Origin: Alphaproteobacteria bacterium | GTDB taxonomy: Bacteria; Pseudomonadota; Alphaproteobacteria; Micropepsales; Micropepsaceae | NCBI GenBank assembly: GCA_003131925.1 | Contig: PKWC01000055.1 | Coordinates: forward strand, 15,023 to 35,258 | DNA: 20,236 nucleotides | Direction: 5' to 3' | In this document: one piece after another, positions 1 to 7,410 of the stretch | Position numbering within the stretch: position 1 is the first letter of the stretch | Layout of the letters: every line of letters starts with the position of its first letter | Notes under the pieces: model-generated | The model's input: the letters and a program-made list of their open reading frames with translations, nothing else | What the model was told of the DNA's origin: nothing | Databases searched by the model: none | Program-made: the position numbers and the translations under genes

Positions 1-147
1 TCTGCTCCGGCGCGGGTGAGGGGTCTCTCGGCCTGTGTTATCTTAGCGCCCGTGCGCTTGCGCGGGCCATGACAAGAATAAGTGTGTAATAACGAATCCA
101 AAGCAGCTCCAGCCTCTCATCCGTCCGTTTTGATCCCCGGTTTCCTC

Positions 148-1755
148 ATGCCTTCTGCAACCGCCCCCGCCCGGAGCTCACGGCTCGCGCCTGCGGAATT
201 TCTGTTCCTGGGCATCGTCATGCTTGGCTGGGCCGTGATGGTTGTCGCGCGCGGAAAAGACATTTCGTGGGACTTCCGCAATTACCATTGGTACATCCCT
301 TACGCCTTCCTGCATGCGCGGATGGGATTCGACGTCGCGGTCGCGCATCAGGCGACCTATTACAATCCTCTGCTTGATACGCCTTTCTATCTTCTGGCGA
401 CGCACCTCAAGGCGTGGCTCGCGCTCGGCATTCTTGGCGCGGTCCAGGGCGCCAGCGTTATTCCTCTTTATATTCTGTGCCGCACGACGTTCCGCATAGA
501 ACCTGCGCGTCTGATCGCGTCGATTCTTGCCCTGATCTGTATGGCCGGTAGCCTGAACCTCTATCTGGCCGGCGCGACCTACTACGACAACGTCATGAGT
601 TTGCTCGTCCTGTCGGGACTGGCGTTGATTGTTGCGCGGCGCGACGACCTTTGCGACGGACGCCTCGGACGCGGCGCGTGGATTTCCGCAACAGCGAGGA
701 TACTTGTCGGCAGTGCCGTCGGCCTGAAACTTCCGGAAGCGATTTTTGCCCTTGGCTTCGCGGCGGCGCTTGCCGTCCTGCCCGGAGACTGGCGCCATCG
801 TGGCTCGCGGCTCGCGGCCGGCGGGCTGGGCGGCCTCATCGGTTTTGCGATCTTTGCGGGATTCTGGATGGCCGCCATGGCGCGGCTGACGGGCAATCCG
901 GTCTTCCCCTATTTCAACGAGGTATTCCACTCGCCTCTTGCGCTCGCCGCGCCCTATCGCGATCTCCGCTTCATCCCGCATAGCCTCGCGCACCAGGTTC
1001 TTTTTCCACTTCTCTTTTCTCTCGACTGGCGGGTGGCCGACGACCTTCCGTTTCGCGACATTCGCGTCGGCCTCGCCTATGTTCTTTTCATCGCGACCAT
1101 CCCGTTGTGGCTGGTTGCACGGCGGCGCGGGAACAAGCTCGTGGCGCAGGATGCGGCCGCCGCGCTCTTCGCATTCGCCGCAGTCTCCTACGTCGCCTGG
1201 CTGCGGATGTTCGCGATCTATCGCTACATTCTGGTCCTTGAGATGCTCGCACCGATTTTGATCGCGGCGTCGGTGGGTCTGTGGCCGCTTTCGGTCCGCA
1301 CAAGGTTCGTCACGGCGGCATTGCTGCTTCTCTGGGCGCAGGCATCGATGAAGGTGCTCGTACCGGGCCGCGCACCCGCCACCGATCCTTACGTGCAGGC
1401 CGCCATCCCGCCCATTCCGCATCCCGACCGCACCATGATCCTGATGACGGGGGAAGCGCCGCTCGGCTACCTCGTCCCTTCATTGCCGGCGCAGATTCCC
1501 GTCTTGCGCATCGATGGCTGGCTGATACAGCCCCAGGACGGCTCGCGCCTCACCAACGAGACAAGAAAGCGCGTCGCGGCCTTTCGCGGCGATCTGTTCG
1601 TGATCGCCGACGCGGGGGAACTGGCGCGCAGCCGCGACGCGCTCGCCGTCTATGGTCTTGCCATCGGCGAAGCCAAATGCCGAAATATCGTCACCAATCT
1701 CGGCGGGCCTTATCGATTCTGCCCGCTCGCACCCGTGCAGAACGGAGTCCGATGA
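148..1755 (+). CDS. Polytopic membrane protein, probable GT-C-type glycosyltransferase (GtrC-like position)
   Basis: A 535-residue protein with about ten or more hydrophobic segments across its whole length. The first loop after TM1 contains the acidic/aromatic stretch WDFRNYHWY, which fits GT-C enzymes, where a catalytic Asp sits in the first periplasmic loop. The C-terminal ~110 residues are soluble. The frame is open from a GTG at 82, but codons 82-147 are AT-richer than the rest and no good ribosome site precedes them. I therefore prefer ATG 148, also without a clear Shine-Dalgarno site. The stop overlaps the next start (ATGA at 1752-1755), implying translational coupling to a GtrB-like transferase and a GtrA-like protein. 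By analogy with gtr O-antigen modification operons, this would be the enzyme that transfers the lipid-linked sugar to the acceptor in the periplasm. The family is inferred; the sugar and acceptor are unknown. Confidence 0.75.
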   Translation: MPSATAPARSSRLAPAEFLFLGIVMLGWAVMVVARGKDISWDFRNYHWYIPYAFLHARMGFDVAVAHQATYYNPLLDTPFYLLATHLKAWLALGILGAVQGASVIPLYILCRTTFRIEPARLIASILALICMAGSLNLYLAGATYYDNVMSLLVLSGLALIVARRDDLCDGRLGRGAWISATARILVGSAVGLKLPEAIFALGFAAALAVLPGDWRHRGSRLAAGGLGGLIGFAIFAGFWMAAMARLTGNPVFPYFNEVFHSPLALAAPYRDLRFIPHSLAHQVLFPLLFSLDWRVADDLPFRDIRVGLAYVLFIATIPLWLVARRRGNKLVAQDAAAALFAFAAVSYVAWLRMFAIYRYILVLEMLAPILIAASVGLWPLSVRTRFVTAALLLLWAQASMKVLVPGRAPATDPYVQAAIPPIPHPDRTMILMTGEAPLGYLVPSLPAQIPVLRIDGWLIQPQDGSRLTNETRKRVAAFRGDLFVIADAGELARSRDALAVYGLAIGEAKCRNIVTNLGGPYRFCPLAPVQNGVR

Positions 1756-2696
1756 CCGAACCGGCCGCGCGCATCGCCGTACTCGTGCCCTGCTACAACG
1801 AGGAAGCAGCGATCGGAGCGGTCGTGCGGGATTTCCGCGCCGCGCTGCCCACCGCCGAAATCTATGTCTACGACAACGCTTCGCGCGACCAGACTTCGCA
1901 GCGTGCGCGCGAGGCCGGCGCCGTCGTGCGCGACGAAACACGCCGGGGTAAAGGCAATGTGGTCCGGCGCATGTTCGCCGACGTCGAAGCCGACATCTAT
2001 GTCCTGGTCGACGGCGACGACACCTATGACGCCTCGGCGGCTCCCATGCTGGTGCGCACGCTCTGCGAAGGCGGTTACGACATCGTCTCCGGACGCCGCG
2101 TCGCGGTCGGCGAGCATGCGTATCGAACGGGCCATGTTCTCGGCAACAGGCTGCTCACCGGCCTCACGGCCCTCATGTTCCACGTCAAGCTCGCCGATCT
2201 CCTGACCGGCTACCGCATCATGTCGCGACGATTCGTCAAATCCTTCCCCTTCACCGCAGAAGGCTTCGGCATCGAAACCGAACTGACCGTGCACGCGGTG
2301 CGCCTGCTGATGCCGATGATCGAAATCGACACGAGCTACAAGGAGCGGCCGGCAGGCTCGGTAAGCAAGCTCAATACCTGGGGCGATGGGTTCCGCATCC
2401 TGTTCACGATTGCCGCACTGGTGCGCGAAGAACGACCACTGGTGTTTTTCGCGGGCGTGTTTGCGCTTTTGGCGATCGCTTCGCTGCTGGTCGGCACACC
2501 GGTGATCATCGATTATTTCCGCACCGGCCTGGTGCCTCGCCTTCCTTCCGCCGTGCTCGCAACTGCGTTGATGCTGCTCGGCTTTCTGTCGCTGGCGAGC
2601 GGCCTGATCCTCGACACGGTCACGCGCGGCCGATGGGAGCTCAAGCGGACGGCTTACCTGCGCATTCCCGGGCCCGGAGATCTCAAGCTGCCATGA
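1752..2696 (+). CDS. Family 2 glycosyltransferase, GtrB/DPM1-like (polyprenyl-phosphate sugar synthase)
   Basis: 314 residues. The N-terminal GT-A domain (about 5-225) shows the nucleotide-binding start VLVPCYNEE (residues 10-18), the metal-binding DGDD (87-90), and the LADLLTGYR and GFGIETELT stretches typical of dolichyl/polyprenyl-phosphate transferases. Two C-terminal membrane helices lie at about 230-253 and 265-290. Such enzymes move a sugar from a nucleotide donor to undecaprenyl phosphate on the cytoplasmic face. The start is ATG 1752 because it overlaps the upstream stop as ATGA; the frame is open further upstream, but that part lies antiphase inside the preceding gene. The end likewise overlaps gtrA as ATGA (2693-2696). 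The order GT-C, GtrB, GtrA matches a gtr-type glycan-modification module. The donor sugar cannot be told from sequence. Confidence 0.9.
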   Translation: MTEPAARIAVLVPCYNEEAAIGAVVRDFRAALPTAEIYVYDNASRDQTSQRAREAGAVVRDETRRGKGNVVRRMFADVEADIYVLVDGDDTYDASAAPMLVRTLCEGGYDIVSGRRVAVGEHAYRTGHVLGNRLLTGLTALMFHVKLADLLTGYRIMSRRFVKSFPFTAEGFGIETELTVHAVRLLMPMIEIDTSYKERPAGSVSKLNTWGDGFRILFTIAALVREERPLVFFAGVFALLAIASLLVGTPVIIDYFRTGLVPRLPSAVLATALMLLGFLSLASGLILDTVTRGRWELKRTAYLRIPGPGDLKLP

Positions 2697-3148
2697 ACTT
2701 TCTCGCGGCTGGGGTGAAGCGTATTCAGGAAATCCGTTTCGTGCGTTTCGGTCTGGTCGGCGTGGGAGGTTTTTGCGTCGACTTCAGCGTTCTCTGGCTC
2801 ATGCTGCACGGCGTCGGCCTCGACAAGTACAGCGGCCGGTGCATCTCTTTCATGGCGGCCGTGACGTTTACCTGGTGGGGCAACCGCACGCTGACTTTTC
2901 GGGACCGGGCTGCGCAAACGGGCCTGTTGCGGGAATGGGCGACTTTTGTGGGTGCCAACGCGATCGGCGGCGCTGCAAATCTCGGACTCTACATGCTGCT
3001 TGTAAGATATGCGCCGGCTCCGGTGAACAATCCGTTCCTGGCTTTATTCGCGGGCGTTCTTGCGGGATTGACCTTCAACTTCATGCTCTCGAGCCGCATC
3101 GTCTTCCGCAAGTCGCCCAAGAAGCAGTCCTCACCTGAGCCGCGCTAG
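2693..3148 (+). CDS. gtrA: GtrA family membrane protein (putative lipid-linked sugar flippase)
   Basis: 151 residues with four predicted membrane helices. The N-terminal FVRFGLVGVGGFCVDF and the C-terminal FNFMLSSRIVFR are characteristic of the GtrA family (PF04138), as is the WWGNRTLTF stretch after helix 2. GtrA proteins are thought to flip undecaprenyl-phosphate-linked glucose or other sugars to the periplasm. The start is the ATG that overlaps the gtrB-like stop (ATGA). Being third in a coupled trio with a GT2 synthase and a GT-C-like protein fits this role. The last 18 bases overlap the end of the convergent gene on the minus strand. Confidence 0.9.
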   Translation: MNFLAAGVKRIQEIRFVRFGLVGVGGFCVDFSVLWLMLHGVGLDKYSGRCISFMAAVTFTWWGNRTLTFRDRAAQTGLLREWATFVGANAIGGAANLGLYMLLVRYAPAPVNNPFLALFAGVLAGLTFNFMLSSRIVFRKSPKKQSSPEPR

Positions 3149-3688
3149 CTCCTCTACCACCGCCGTTCCGGACGGCGTGTCCATGTCGGTGCGCGTCGTC
3201 TCGGTCAGGCGCGCCAGCATCATGTAAAAGCCGCACGTCAGGATGATCTCCACGATCTCCTGCGAAGAGAAATACCGGGTCGCCGATTTGACCGTGTCCT
3301 CATCGGCGCGAACCTTTTCGATCACTTCGCGGGCCAGTCGAAGCAAGGTCTGTTCGCGATCGTCGAAGCACGCATCGTCGAAGCGGCCGGCTTCGATCGC
3401 CGCGATCTTCTCCTTGCGACAGCCTACCGCTTCGGCGATCGATTCGTGCTGCACCCACTCATAGGCGCCGCCTTCAAGATGAGACACGAGCAGTATGACC
3501 AGCTCGCGCAATTCAGGCTTGAGCTTTTGCCTGCCGAGAATTGCGCCGCCGAGCCGCATACAGGGCACGAACGAGGCAGGCGCATTCGCCAGCATTTTCA
3601 TGACGTTGAGCTTGCGGGGCATCCTCGCGAACGCCTCCCGCACCTCCTGTGGCGCGGCGCGGGTATCGGCATACGGAATCAGTGGCAT
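3131..3688 (-). CDS. Carboxymuconolactone decarboxylase-family (AhpD-like fold) protein
   Basis: 185 residues, all alpha. The central stretch LKPELRELVILLVSHLEGGAYEWVQHESIAEAVG (about 57-90) is the CMD-domain helix pair, with the conserved E-W-x-x-H pattern. The redox CxxC of AhpD is absent here, so a peroxiredoxin-reductase role is unlikely and a decarboxylase/hydrolase-like or uncharacterised CMD role is more likely. A GGAG lies about 7 nt before the ATG. The gene starts 69 bp downstream of the modC stop on the same strand, so it may be read through from the molybdate operon. Its 3' end overlaps gtrA by 18 bp tail to tail. The substrate is unknown. Confidence 0.85.
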   Translation of the reverse strand: MPLIPYADTRAAPQEVREAFARMPRKLNVMKMLANAPASFVPCMRLGGAILGRQKLKPELRELVILLVSHLEGGAYEWVQHESIAEAVGCRKEKIAAIEAGRFDDACFDDREQTLLRLAREVIEKVRADEDTVKSATRYFSSQEIVEIILTCGFYMMLARLTETTRTDMDTPSGTAVVEELARLR

Positions 3689-3757
3689 GGGAACGCTCCG
3701 CGCTGTGCGCTTCTCGCACGAGCATGAACGAGGAAATGCCAGGTATGCAACGGGTGT

Positions 3758-4855
3758 TCAGGGCGCATGGTCCTGGGATGCGCCGAGCTGCGGATCGACG
3801 GTGACCGACTTGACGATCGCGAAAACGTGCTGGCCGCCTGCGAAACCGAGACGCTCGAGCGAAGAGCGCGTGATGCGGGCCACGAGCTTCACATTGCCGC
3901 AGCGCAGGCCAATATCGGCATGGGCCCCGTGGTGCGTCCGTACTGACAGAACTTTCGCCGGCAACACATTGTTGGCGCTGACGGCGTGCGGCGCATCGCG
4001 CGCCAGCATGATGTCGTCGGCGCGCAGCCGCACGCGTAAAGCGGTCCCGGCCAAACGGTCGAGATGCGGCACCAGCAAAACACCGCCATCGAATGCGAGC
4101 GCCGTCAAGCCATCGCCCCGATGTTCCAGGACGCGGACCGGGAACACTGCACCGGGCGAAGGAACCAGCGCACCGAGCCCGGGATCGGAGAGGACGTCGA
4201 ATACCGTGCCCTGCGCTGCGACCCGGCCGTCCTGCAACACGATGATCTGATCGGCGAGCCGGGACACTTCCTCGGTCGAATGCGTGACATAAATCATCGG
4301 CAGGCGATGGAGATCACGCAAGCGTTCGAGATACGGAAGTATGTCCGTCTTGCGCGCGGCGTCGAGTGCGGACAGCGGTTCGTCGAGCAGAAGCAGCCGT
4401 GGCGAAGCCAGAAGTGCGCGTCCCAGCCCCACGCGACTCTTCTCGCCTCCTGACAGACGCGCGGGCTTACGCGCGAGAAGCGGCGAAAGACCCAGCAGCT
4501 CGACGATTTCTGAAAACTGCGCCAGAGCCGCGCGCACCCTCGCCCTTCGCCATCCGAAGCGAAGGTTGTTCTCTACGCTCAGATGGGGAAAGAGCCGCGC
4601 GTCCTGAAATACGCAACCCGTGCGGCGCAAGCGGGCGGGAATAAACACGCGGGCGGCGGTATCGAGGACCACCTCGCCATCGATTGCGATGCGGCCGGAT
4701 TGCGGCCGGATGAGGCCGGCGATCGCATTGACAATGGTCGTCTTGCCGGCGCCCGAAGGCCCGAAGAGTGCCGTGATGCCGCCGAGCTTGACGTCAAAGG
4801 CGGCATCGAGCGTGAAGCGGCCCTGCGTGTGACGGAGCGCAACCTCGATCGTCAT
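3758..4855 (-). CDS. modC: Molybdate ABC transporter ATP-binding protein ModC
   Basis: 365 residues, the usual ModC length. The ABC domain has Walker A GPSGAGKT (32-39), Q-loop Q84, signature LSGGE (134-138), Walker B LLLLDE (154-159) and the switch histidine H192. After residue ~230 comes a regulatory tail with a Mop/TOBE-type domain (about 290-355: NVLPAKVLSV...VKLVARITRSSLERLGF), which is typical of ModC and binds oxyanion. It powers molybdate (or tungstate) import with ModB and ModA. Its start codon overlaps the modB stop (ATGA at 4852-4855), so the two are translationally coupled. No terminator is evident before the CMD-like gene 69 bp downstream. Confidence 0.96.
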   Translation of the reverse strand: MTIEVALRHTQGRFTLDAAFDVKLGGITALFGPSGAGKTTIVNAIAGLIRPQSGRIAIDGEVVLDTAARVFIPARLRRTGCVFQDARLFPHLSVENNLRFGWRRARVRAALAQFSEIVELLGLSPLLARKPARLSGGEKSRVGLGRALLASPRLLLLDEPLSALDAARKTDILPYLERLRDLHRLPMIYVTHSTEEVSRLADQIIVLQDGRVAAQGTVFDVLSDPGLGALVPSPGAVFPVRVLEHRGDGLTALAFDGGVLLVPHLDRLAGTALRVRLRADDIMLARDAPHAVSANNVLPAKVLSVRTHHGAHADIGLRCGNVKLVARITRSSLERLGFAGGQHVFAIVKSVTVDPQLGASQDHAP

Positions 4856-5535
4856 GCGCCGAGTGCCGCACGCATGCGCCGGTCGGCATACCCCGCGAGC
4901 ATCACCCCGATGAGCGCAAGCGCGACCGAAAGGCCGGCGAGCCGCGCCGCTTCGATCTCTCCGCCCGGCTGCTGGAGCGCACTGTAGATGGCGAGCGGCA
5001 GAGTACGGGTTTCGCCGGGTATGCTGGAGACGAAGGTGATGATCGCGCCGAACTCTCCCAGACTCGCGGCGAATGCGGTGATTGCGCCGGCAACAATACC
5101 CGGCAGCGCAAGCGGAAGGGTGAGATTGACGAAGCGGTCAAGTGGGCCTGCACCCAGAGTCTCTGCGGCCTCGTCAAGGCCTGGATTCTGGGCCTGCAGC
5201 GAAAGCCTGATCGCGCGGTACTGGAACGGAAAGGTGATGATGCCGGCGGCAAGCGCAGCGCCGGTCCAGTTGAACGCAAAGCGGACTCCAAGATGGGCAA
5301 GGAGCCACGCGCCTACCGGCTCTCGTGTTCCAAAAATTATCAGCAGGAGGAACCCGATCACCACCGGCGGCAGCGCAAGCGGAAGATGCACCATCCCTTC
5401 GACGAGGGATCGCCCGGGAAATGCGTGCCGTGTCAGAACCGCGAGAGCCAGCGCAAGCGGCAGAACCCAGATTACGGCGGCAAGAGACACGCGCAGGCTC
5501 AAGAGCAGCGCTTCGGTTTCAGCCGCGGTGAGCAT
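4852..5535 (-). CDS. modB: Molybdate ABC transporter permease ModB
   Basis: 227 residues with five predicted membrane helices, the normal size for ModB. The cytoplasmic coupling loop EAAETLGAGPLDRFVNLTLPLALPGI (about 141-166) is the EAA motif that docks on ModC. It forms the inner-membrane channel for molybdate. The gene starts 8 bp after the modA stop and ends in an ATGA overlap with modC, so modA-modB-modC are one transcription unit. Confidence 0.95.
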   Translation of the reverse strand: MLTAAETEALLLSLRVSLAAVIWVLPLALALAVLTRHAFPGRSLVEGMVHLPLALPPVVIGFLLLIIFGTREPVGAWLLAHLGVRFAFNWTGAALAAGIITFPFQYRAIRLSLQAQNPGLDEAAETLGAGPLDRFVNLTLPLALPGIVAGAITAFAASLGEFGAIITFVSSIPGETRTLPLAIYSALQQPGGEIEAARLAGLSVALALIGVMLAGYADRRMRAALGA

Positions 5536-5543
5536 GGCGGTGT

Positions 5544-6311
5544 TCAGCGCACCGCGAAGCCGTACCGCGCAAAGACCGCGCGCGCTTGGGGGCTACTCAG
5601 AAAGCGGAAATAGGCCTGTACGCCAACGCTGTCCGCGCCCTTCACAATCGCGGCGGGATAAACGATCGGAGCGTGGCTGGCGGCTGGAAAGATGCCCACG
5701 ATCTTGACCCTGGCGCTCACGCGCGCGTCGGTCACGTAGACGATGCCGAGCGGCGCCTCCCCGCGCTCGACGAGAGCAAGCGCGCCGCGCACGTCTTCTG
5801 CCGGAGCGAGTCGCGGCTCGAGATTGTTCCATGCGCCGAGATGCTGCAGAGCTTCCTTCGCATAGATGCCGGCAGGCACATGATCCGGGTCGCCAAGCGC
5901 GAGCCGCCCATCGGTCCCGAGCAACCGCAGCCAATCGATCGTGCGGTCGATGGCGCGCGGTGCGAGCGGCGAATCCATGGGCGCGATAAGCGCGAGCTCG
6001 TTGCCGAGCAGGATTTTTTGGGCGGCGACCAGGCCTTTCTGCGCCAGATAGCTCATCCACTTCGTATCGGCCGAAATGAAGATCTGTGCCGGCGCCCCAG
6101 CCTCGATCTGCCGTGCCAGGGTCGACGACGACCCAAACGATTCCCCGATCGCGTTTCCCGTCTTCCTGTCGAAGCTTGAATCGATATCCTGAAGCGCGTT
6201 CGTGAGACTCGCAGCCGCGAACACCGTAATTTTCTCGCCCGCGCGGGCGCCCGACGCGGAAACAAGCGCCGCCATCGCGACTGCAAAGAGCACTTTCATC
6301 AATTGTTTCAC
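5544..6311 (-). CDS. modA: Molybdate ABC transporter substrate-binding protein ModA
   Basis: About 255 residues. A Sec signal peptide (VKQLMKVLFAVAMAALVSASGARA) is followed by the mature start EKITVFAAASLTNAL. The oxyanion-binding pattern of ModA is visible: AAASL near the mature N-terminus, then FGSSSTLARQIEAGAPAQIFISAD. It captures molybdate in the periplasm for ModBC. GTG 6311 is chosen because a G-rich ribosome-site candidate lies about 6 nt before it; ATG 6299 is an alternative and gives the same signal peptide core. The frame stays open to 6359, but that extension runs through an inverted repeat in the leader and is probably untranslated. Confidence 0.93.
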   Translation of the reverse strand: MKQLMKVLFAVAMAALVSASGARAGEKITVFAAASLTNALQDIDSSFDRKTGNAIGESFGSSSTLARQIEAGAPAQIFISADTKWMSYLAQKGLVAAQKILLGNELALIAPMDSPLAPRAIDRTIDWLRLLGTDGRLALGDPDHVPAGIYAKEALQHLGAWNNLEPRLAPAEDVRGALALVERGEAPLGIVYVTDARVSARVKIVGIFPAASHAPIVYPAAIVKGADSVGVQAYFRFLSSPQARAVFARYGFAVR

Positions 6312-6333
6312 GGAGCACCCCCCGGTTTGGCGA

Positions 6334-6390
6334 CGCCTGAATACCACCGGGGCCGGCACTCGTCATCGCCGCCCGACTGAGCTTCAGGCG
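6334..6390 (-). promoter_or_regulatory. Structured leader upstream of modA (inverted repeat)
   Basis: Read on the minus strand, CGCCTGAA (6390-6383) pairs perfectly with TTCAGGCG (6341-6334). The enclosed 41 nt can form an inner GC-rich stem (CGGC with GCCG, extended by CGGG/CCCG around a small bulge). The structure ends about 22 nt before the modA GTG. It could be a regulatory 5' leader or an operator. I do not recognise a ModE box, and I cannot confirm a molybdenum-cofactor riboswitch by eye. Confidence 0.35.
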
Positions 6391-6400
6391 CACGAAGGAG

Positions 6401-6425
6401 GGAACACGCCGGCCGCAGGGCCGTT
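6401..6425 (+). promoter_or_regulatory. EcfG-type (general stress sigma) promoter candidate upstream of csbD-like gene
   Basis: GGAAC (6401-6405), a 16-nt spacer, then CGTT (6422-6425) match the alphaproteobacterial EcfG promoter pattern GGAAC-N16/17-CGTT. It points toward the CsbD-like gene, a family often under general stress control. The implied untranslated leader is long, about 225 nt. This site and the modA leader repeat account for most of what is visible in the gene-free stretch 6312-6655. Confidence 0.4.
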
Positions 6426-6655
6426 CTGTGAGTGTCGGCCGCGGTGCTGGCGCTCCCGCTCTTCGTATCGATAAGGGTACGATCAGGCCTGAGAGTTAGA
6501 TGGAGTGCCGCTCGCGACCGTCCTTTTTGATTTGACCAACCACTTGAATCCGTTCGGCAATGCGGGGCGGGTTCGGGCCAGAACAAAATCCATCTGCGAA
6601 ACTGCGCTGGGACCTGCCCGTTGTCAGTTCGCAATCCAGAGGGAAAGTCAGCGCA

Positions 6656-6871
6656 ATGGACAAGAACAGAATCCAAGGCAAACTCGAAAAGGCGAAGGGC
6701 GCAGTGAAGGAGTCGGCGGGCAGGATTCTCGGAAACGAGCGCCTGCGCGCCGAAGGGCGGGCCGACAAGGCGAAAGGCCAATTCAAGGACGCAGCGGGAA
6801 AGGCTGCGGATGCGGCGCGCGAAGCCATCGGCAAGGCGTCGGACGCTTTGCGCAAATCGACAAAACACTGA
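6656..6871 (+). CDS. CsbD-family stress-response protein
   Basis: 71 residues, lysine/alanine rich and fully helical. The start MDKNRIQGKLEKAKGAVKESAGRILGNERLRAEGRADKAKGQ is the CsbD (UPF0337) signature. CsbD-like proteins are small, hydrophilic and cytoplasmic, strongly induced by general stress in many bacteria, and of unknown biochemical role. ATG 6656 is chosen because the family begins at M-x-K-x-x-I/V-x-G-K and a GAGGG lies about 12 nt upstream. The frame is open 96 nt further upstream, but that part does not resemble the family. Confidence 0.93.
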   Translation: MDKNRIQGKLEKAKGAVKESAGRILGNERLRAEGRADKAKGQFKDAAGKAADAAREAIGKASDALRKSTKH

Positions 6872-6988
6872 AATTCTGTGGATACAGCGCGAGCCCAGTT
6901 GGCGCGCGCCGTTCTTATTTCCTGGCAATTGGATTAAAGGGACGAAAAACATCCGCGCTTCTGCACCGCAGGATTGATTCGAATCGCG

Positions 6989-7013
6989 GCAACGATCTGC
7001 CGTAGCATCCGTT
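6989..7013 (+). promoter_or_regulatory. Weaker EcfG-like promoter candidate upstream of DUF3309 gene
   Basis: GCAAC (6989-6993), a 16-nt spacer and CGTT (7010-7013) match the EcfG pattern with one mismatch in the -35 element. It lies 89 nt before the DUF3309 start. It is worth listing because the neighbouring csbD-like gene has a perfect match to the same pattern; on its own it is weak. Confidence 0.25.
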
Positions 7014-7101
7014 GTCTCTTCGCTTCGTTGCCTTGCACCGCCCGGAGAGCGGCGATGTGTTGGCGATCCTGCAGAGCAGGAATGGGAAGGAACCTCCGAT
7101 C

Positions 7102-7266
7102 ATGTCGCTCGGCCTGATCCTGATAATCATCCTCGTCATATTCCTGGTAGGCGGATTCAGCGGACGGGTGGGGGGCTACGGCTATGGCTATGGCCACCGC
7201 GGCATGGGTTGCCTCGGCACGATCCTGGTCATCATTCTCATACTCTTTCTGCTGCATCGCATCTGA
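7102..7266 (+). CDS. DUF3309-family small membrane protein
   Basis: 54 residues: a hydrophobic N-terminal helix (SLGLILIIILVIFLVGG), a short Gly/Tyr-rich hinge (GGYGYGYGHRG), and a second helix (LGTILVIILILFLLHRI). This two-helix layout with a Gly/Tyr linker is the DUF3309 pattern, common in alpha- and betaproteobacteria and of unknown function. ATG 7102 has GAAGGAA about 9 nt upstream. The frame extends to 7012, but the added 30 residues are unlike the family. It lies in tandem with the csbD-like gene, 230 bp away, and converges on a TonB-dependent receptor gene. Confidence 0.85.
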   Translation: MSLGLILIIILVIFLVGGFSGRVGGYGYGYGHRGMGCLGTILVIILILFLLHRI

Positions 7267-7410
7267 CCCCGGAAGCGATCCAAGGCACTCTCGCACAAGA
7301 TCGGCGAATTGCTGGACGATCCCGTTCGTGGACAACAAGGTCAGCTGCGCCGACAACAGGCTGATTTGCCGTGTCTTGTTCACCGGAGGGACCGGTAGCA
7401 GACGATTGAT

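Noticed and set aside
178..1422. Long minus-strand open frame (414 codons) opposite the first membrane-protein gene
   Set aside because: It is the high-GC shadow of the real gene: very Arg-rich, with no recognisable domain, and fully antisense to a convincing polytopic membrane protein.
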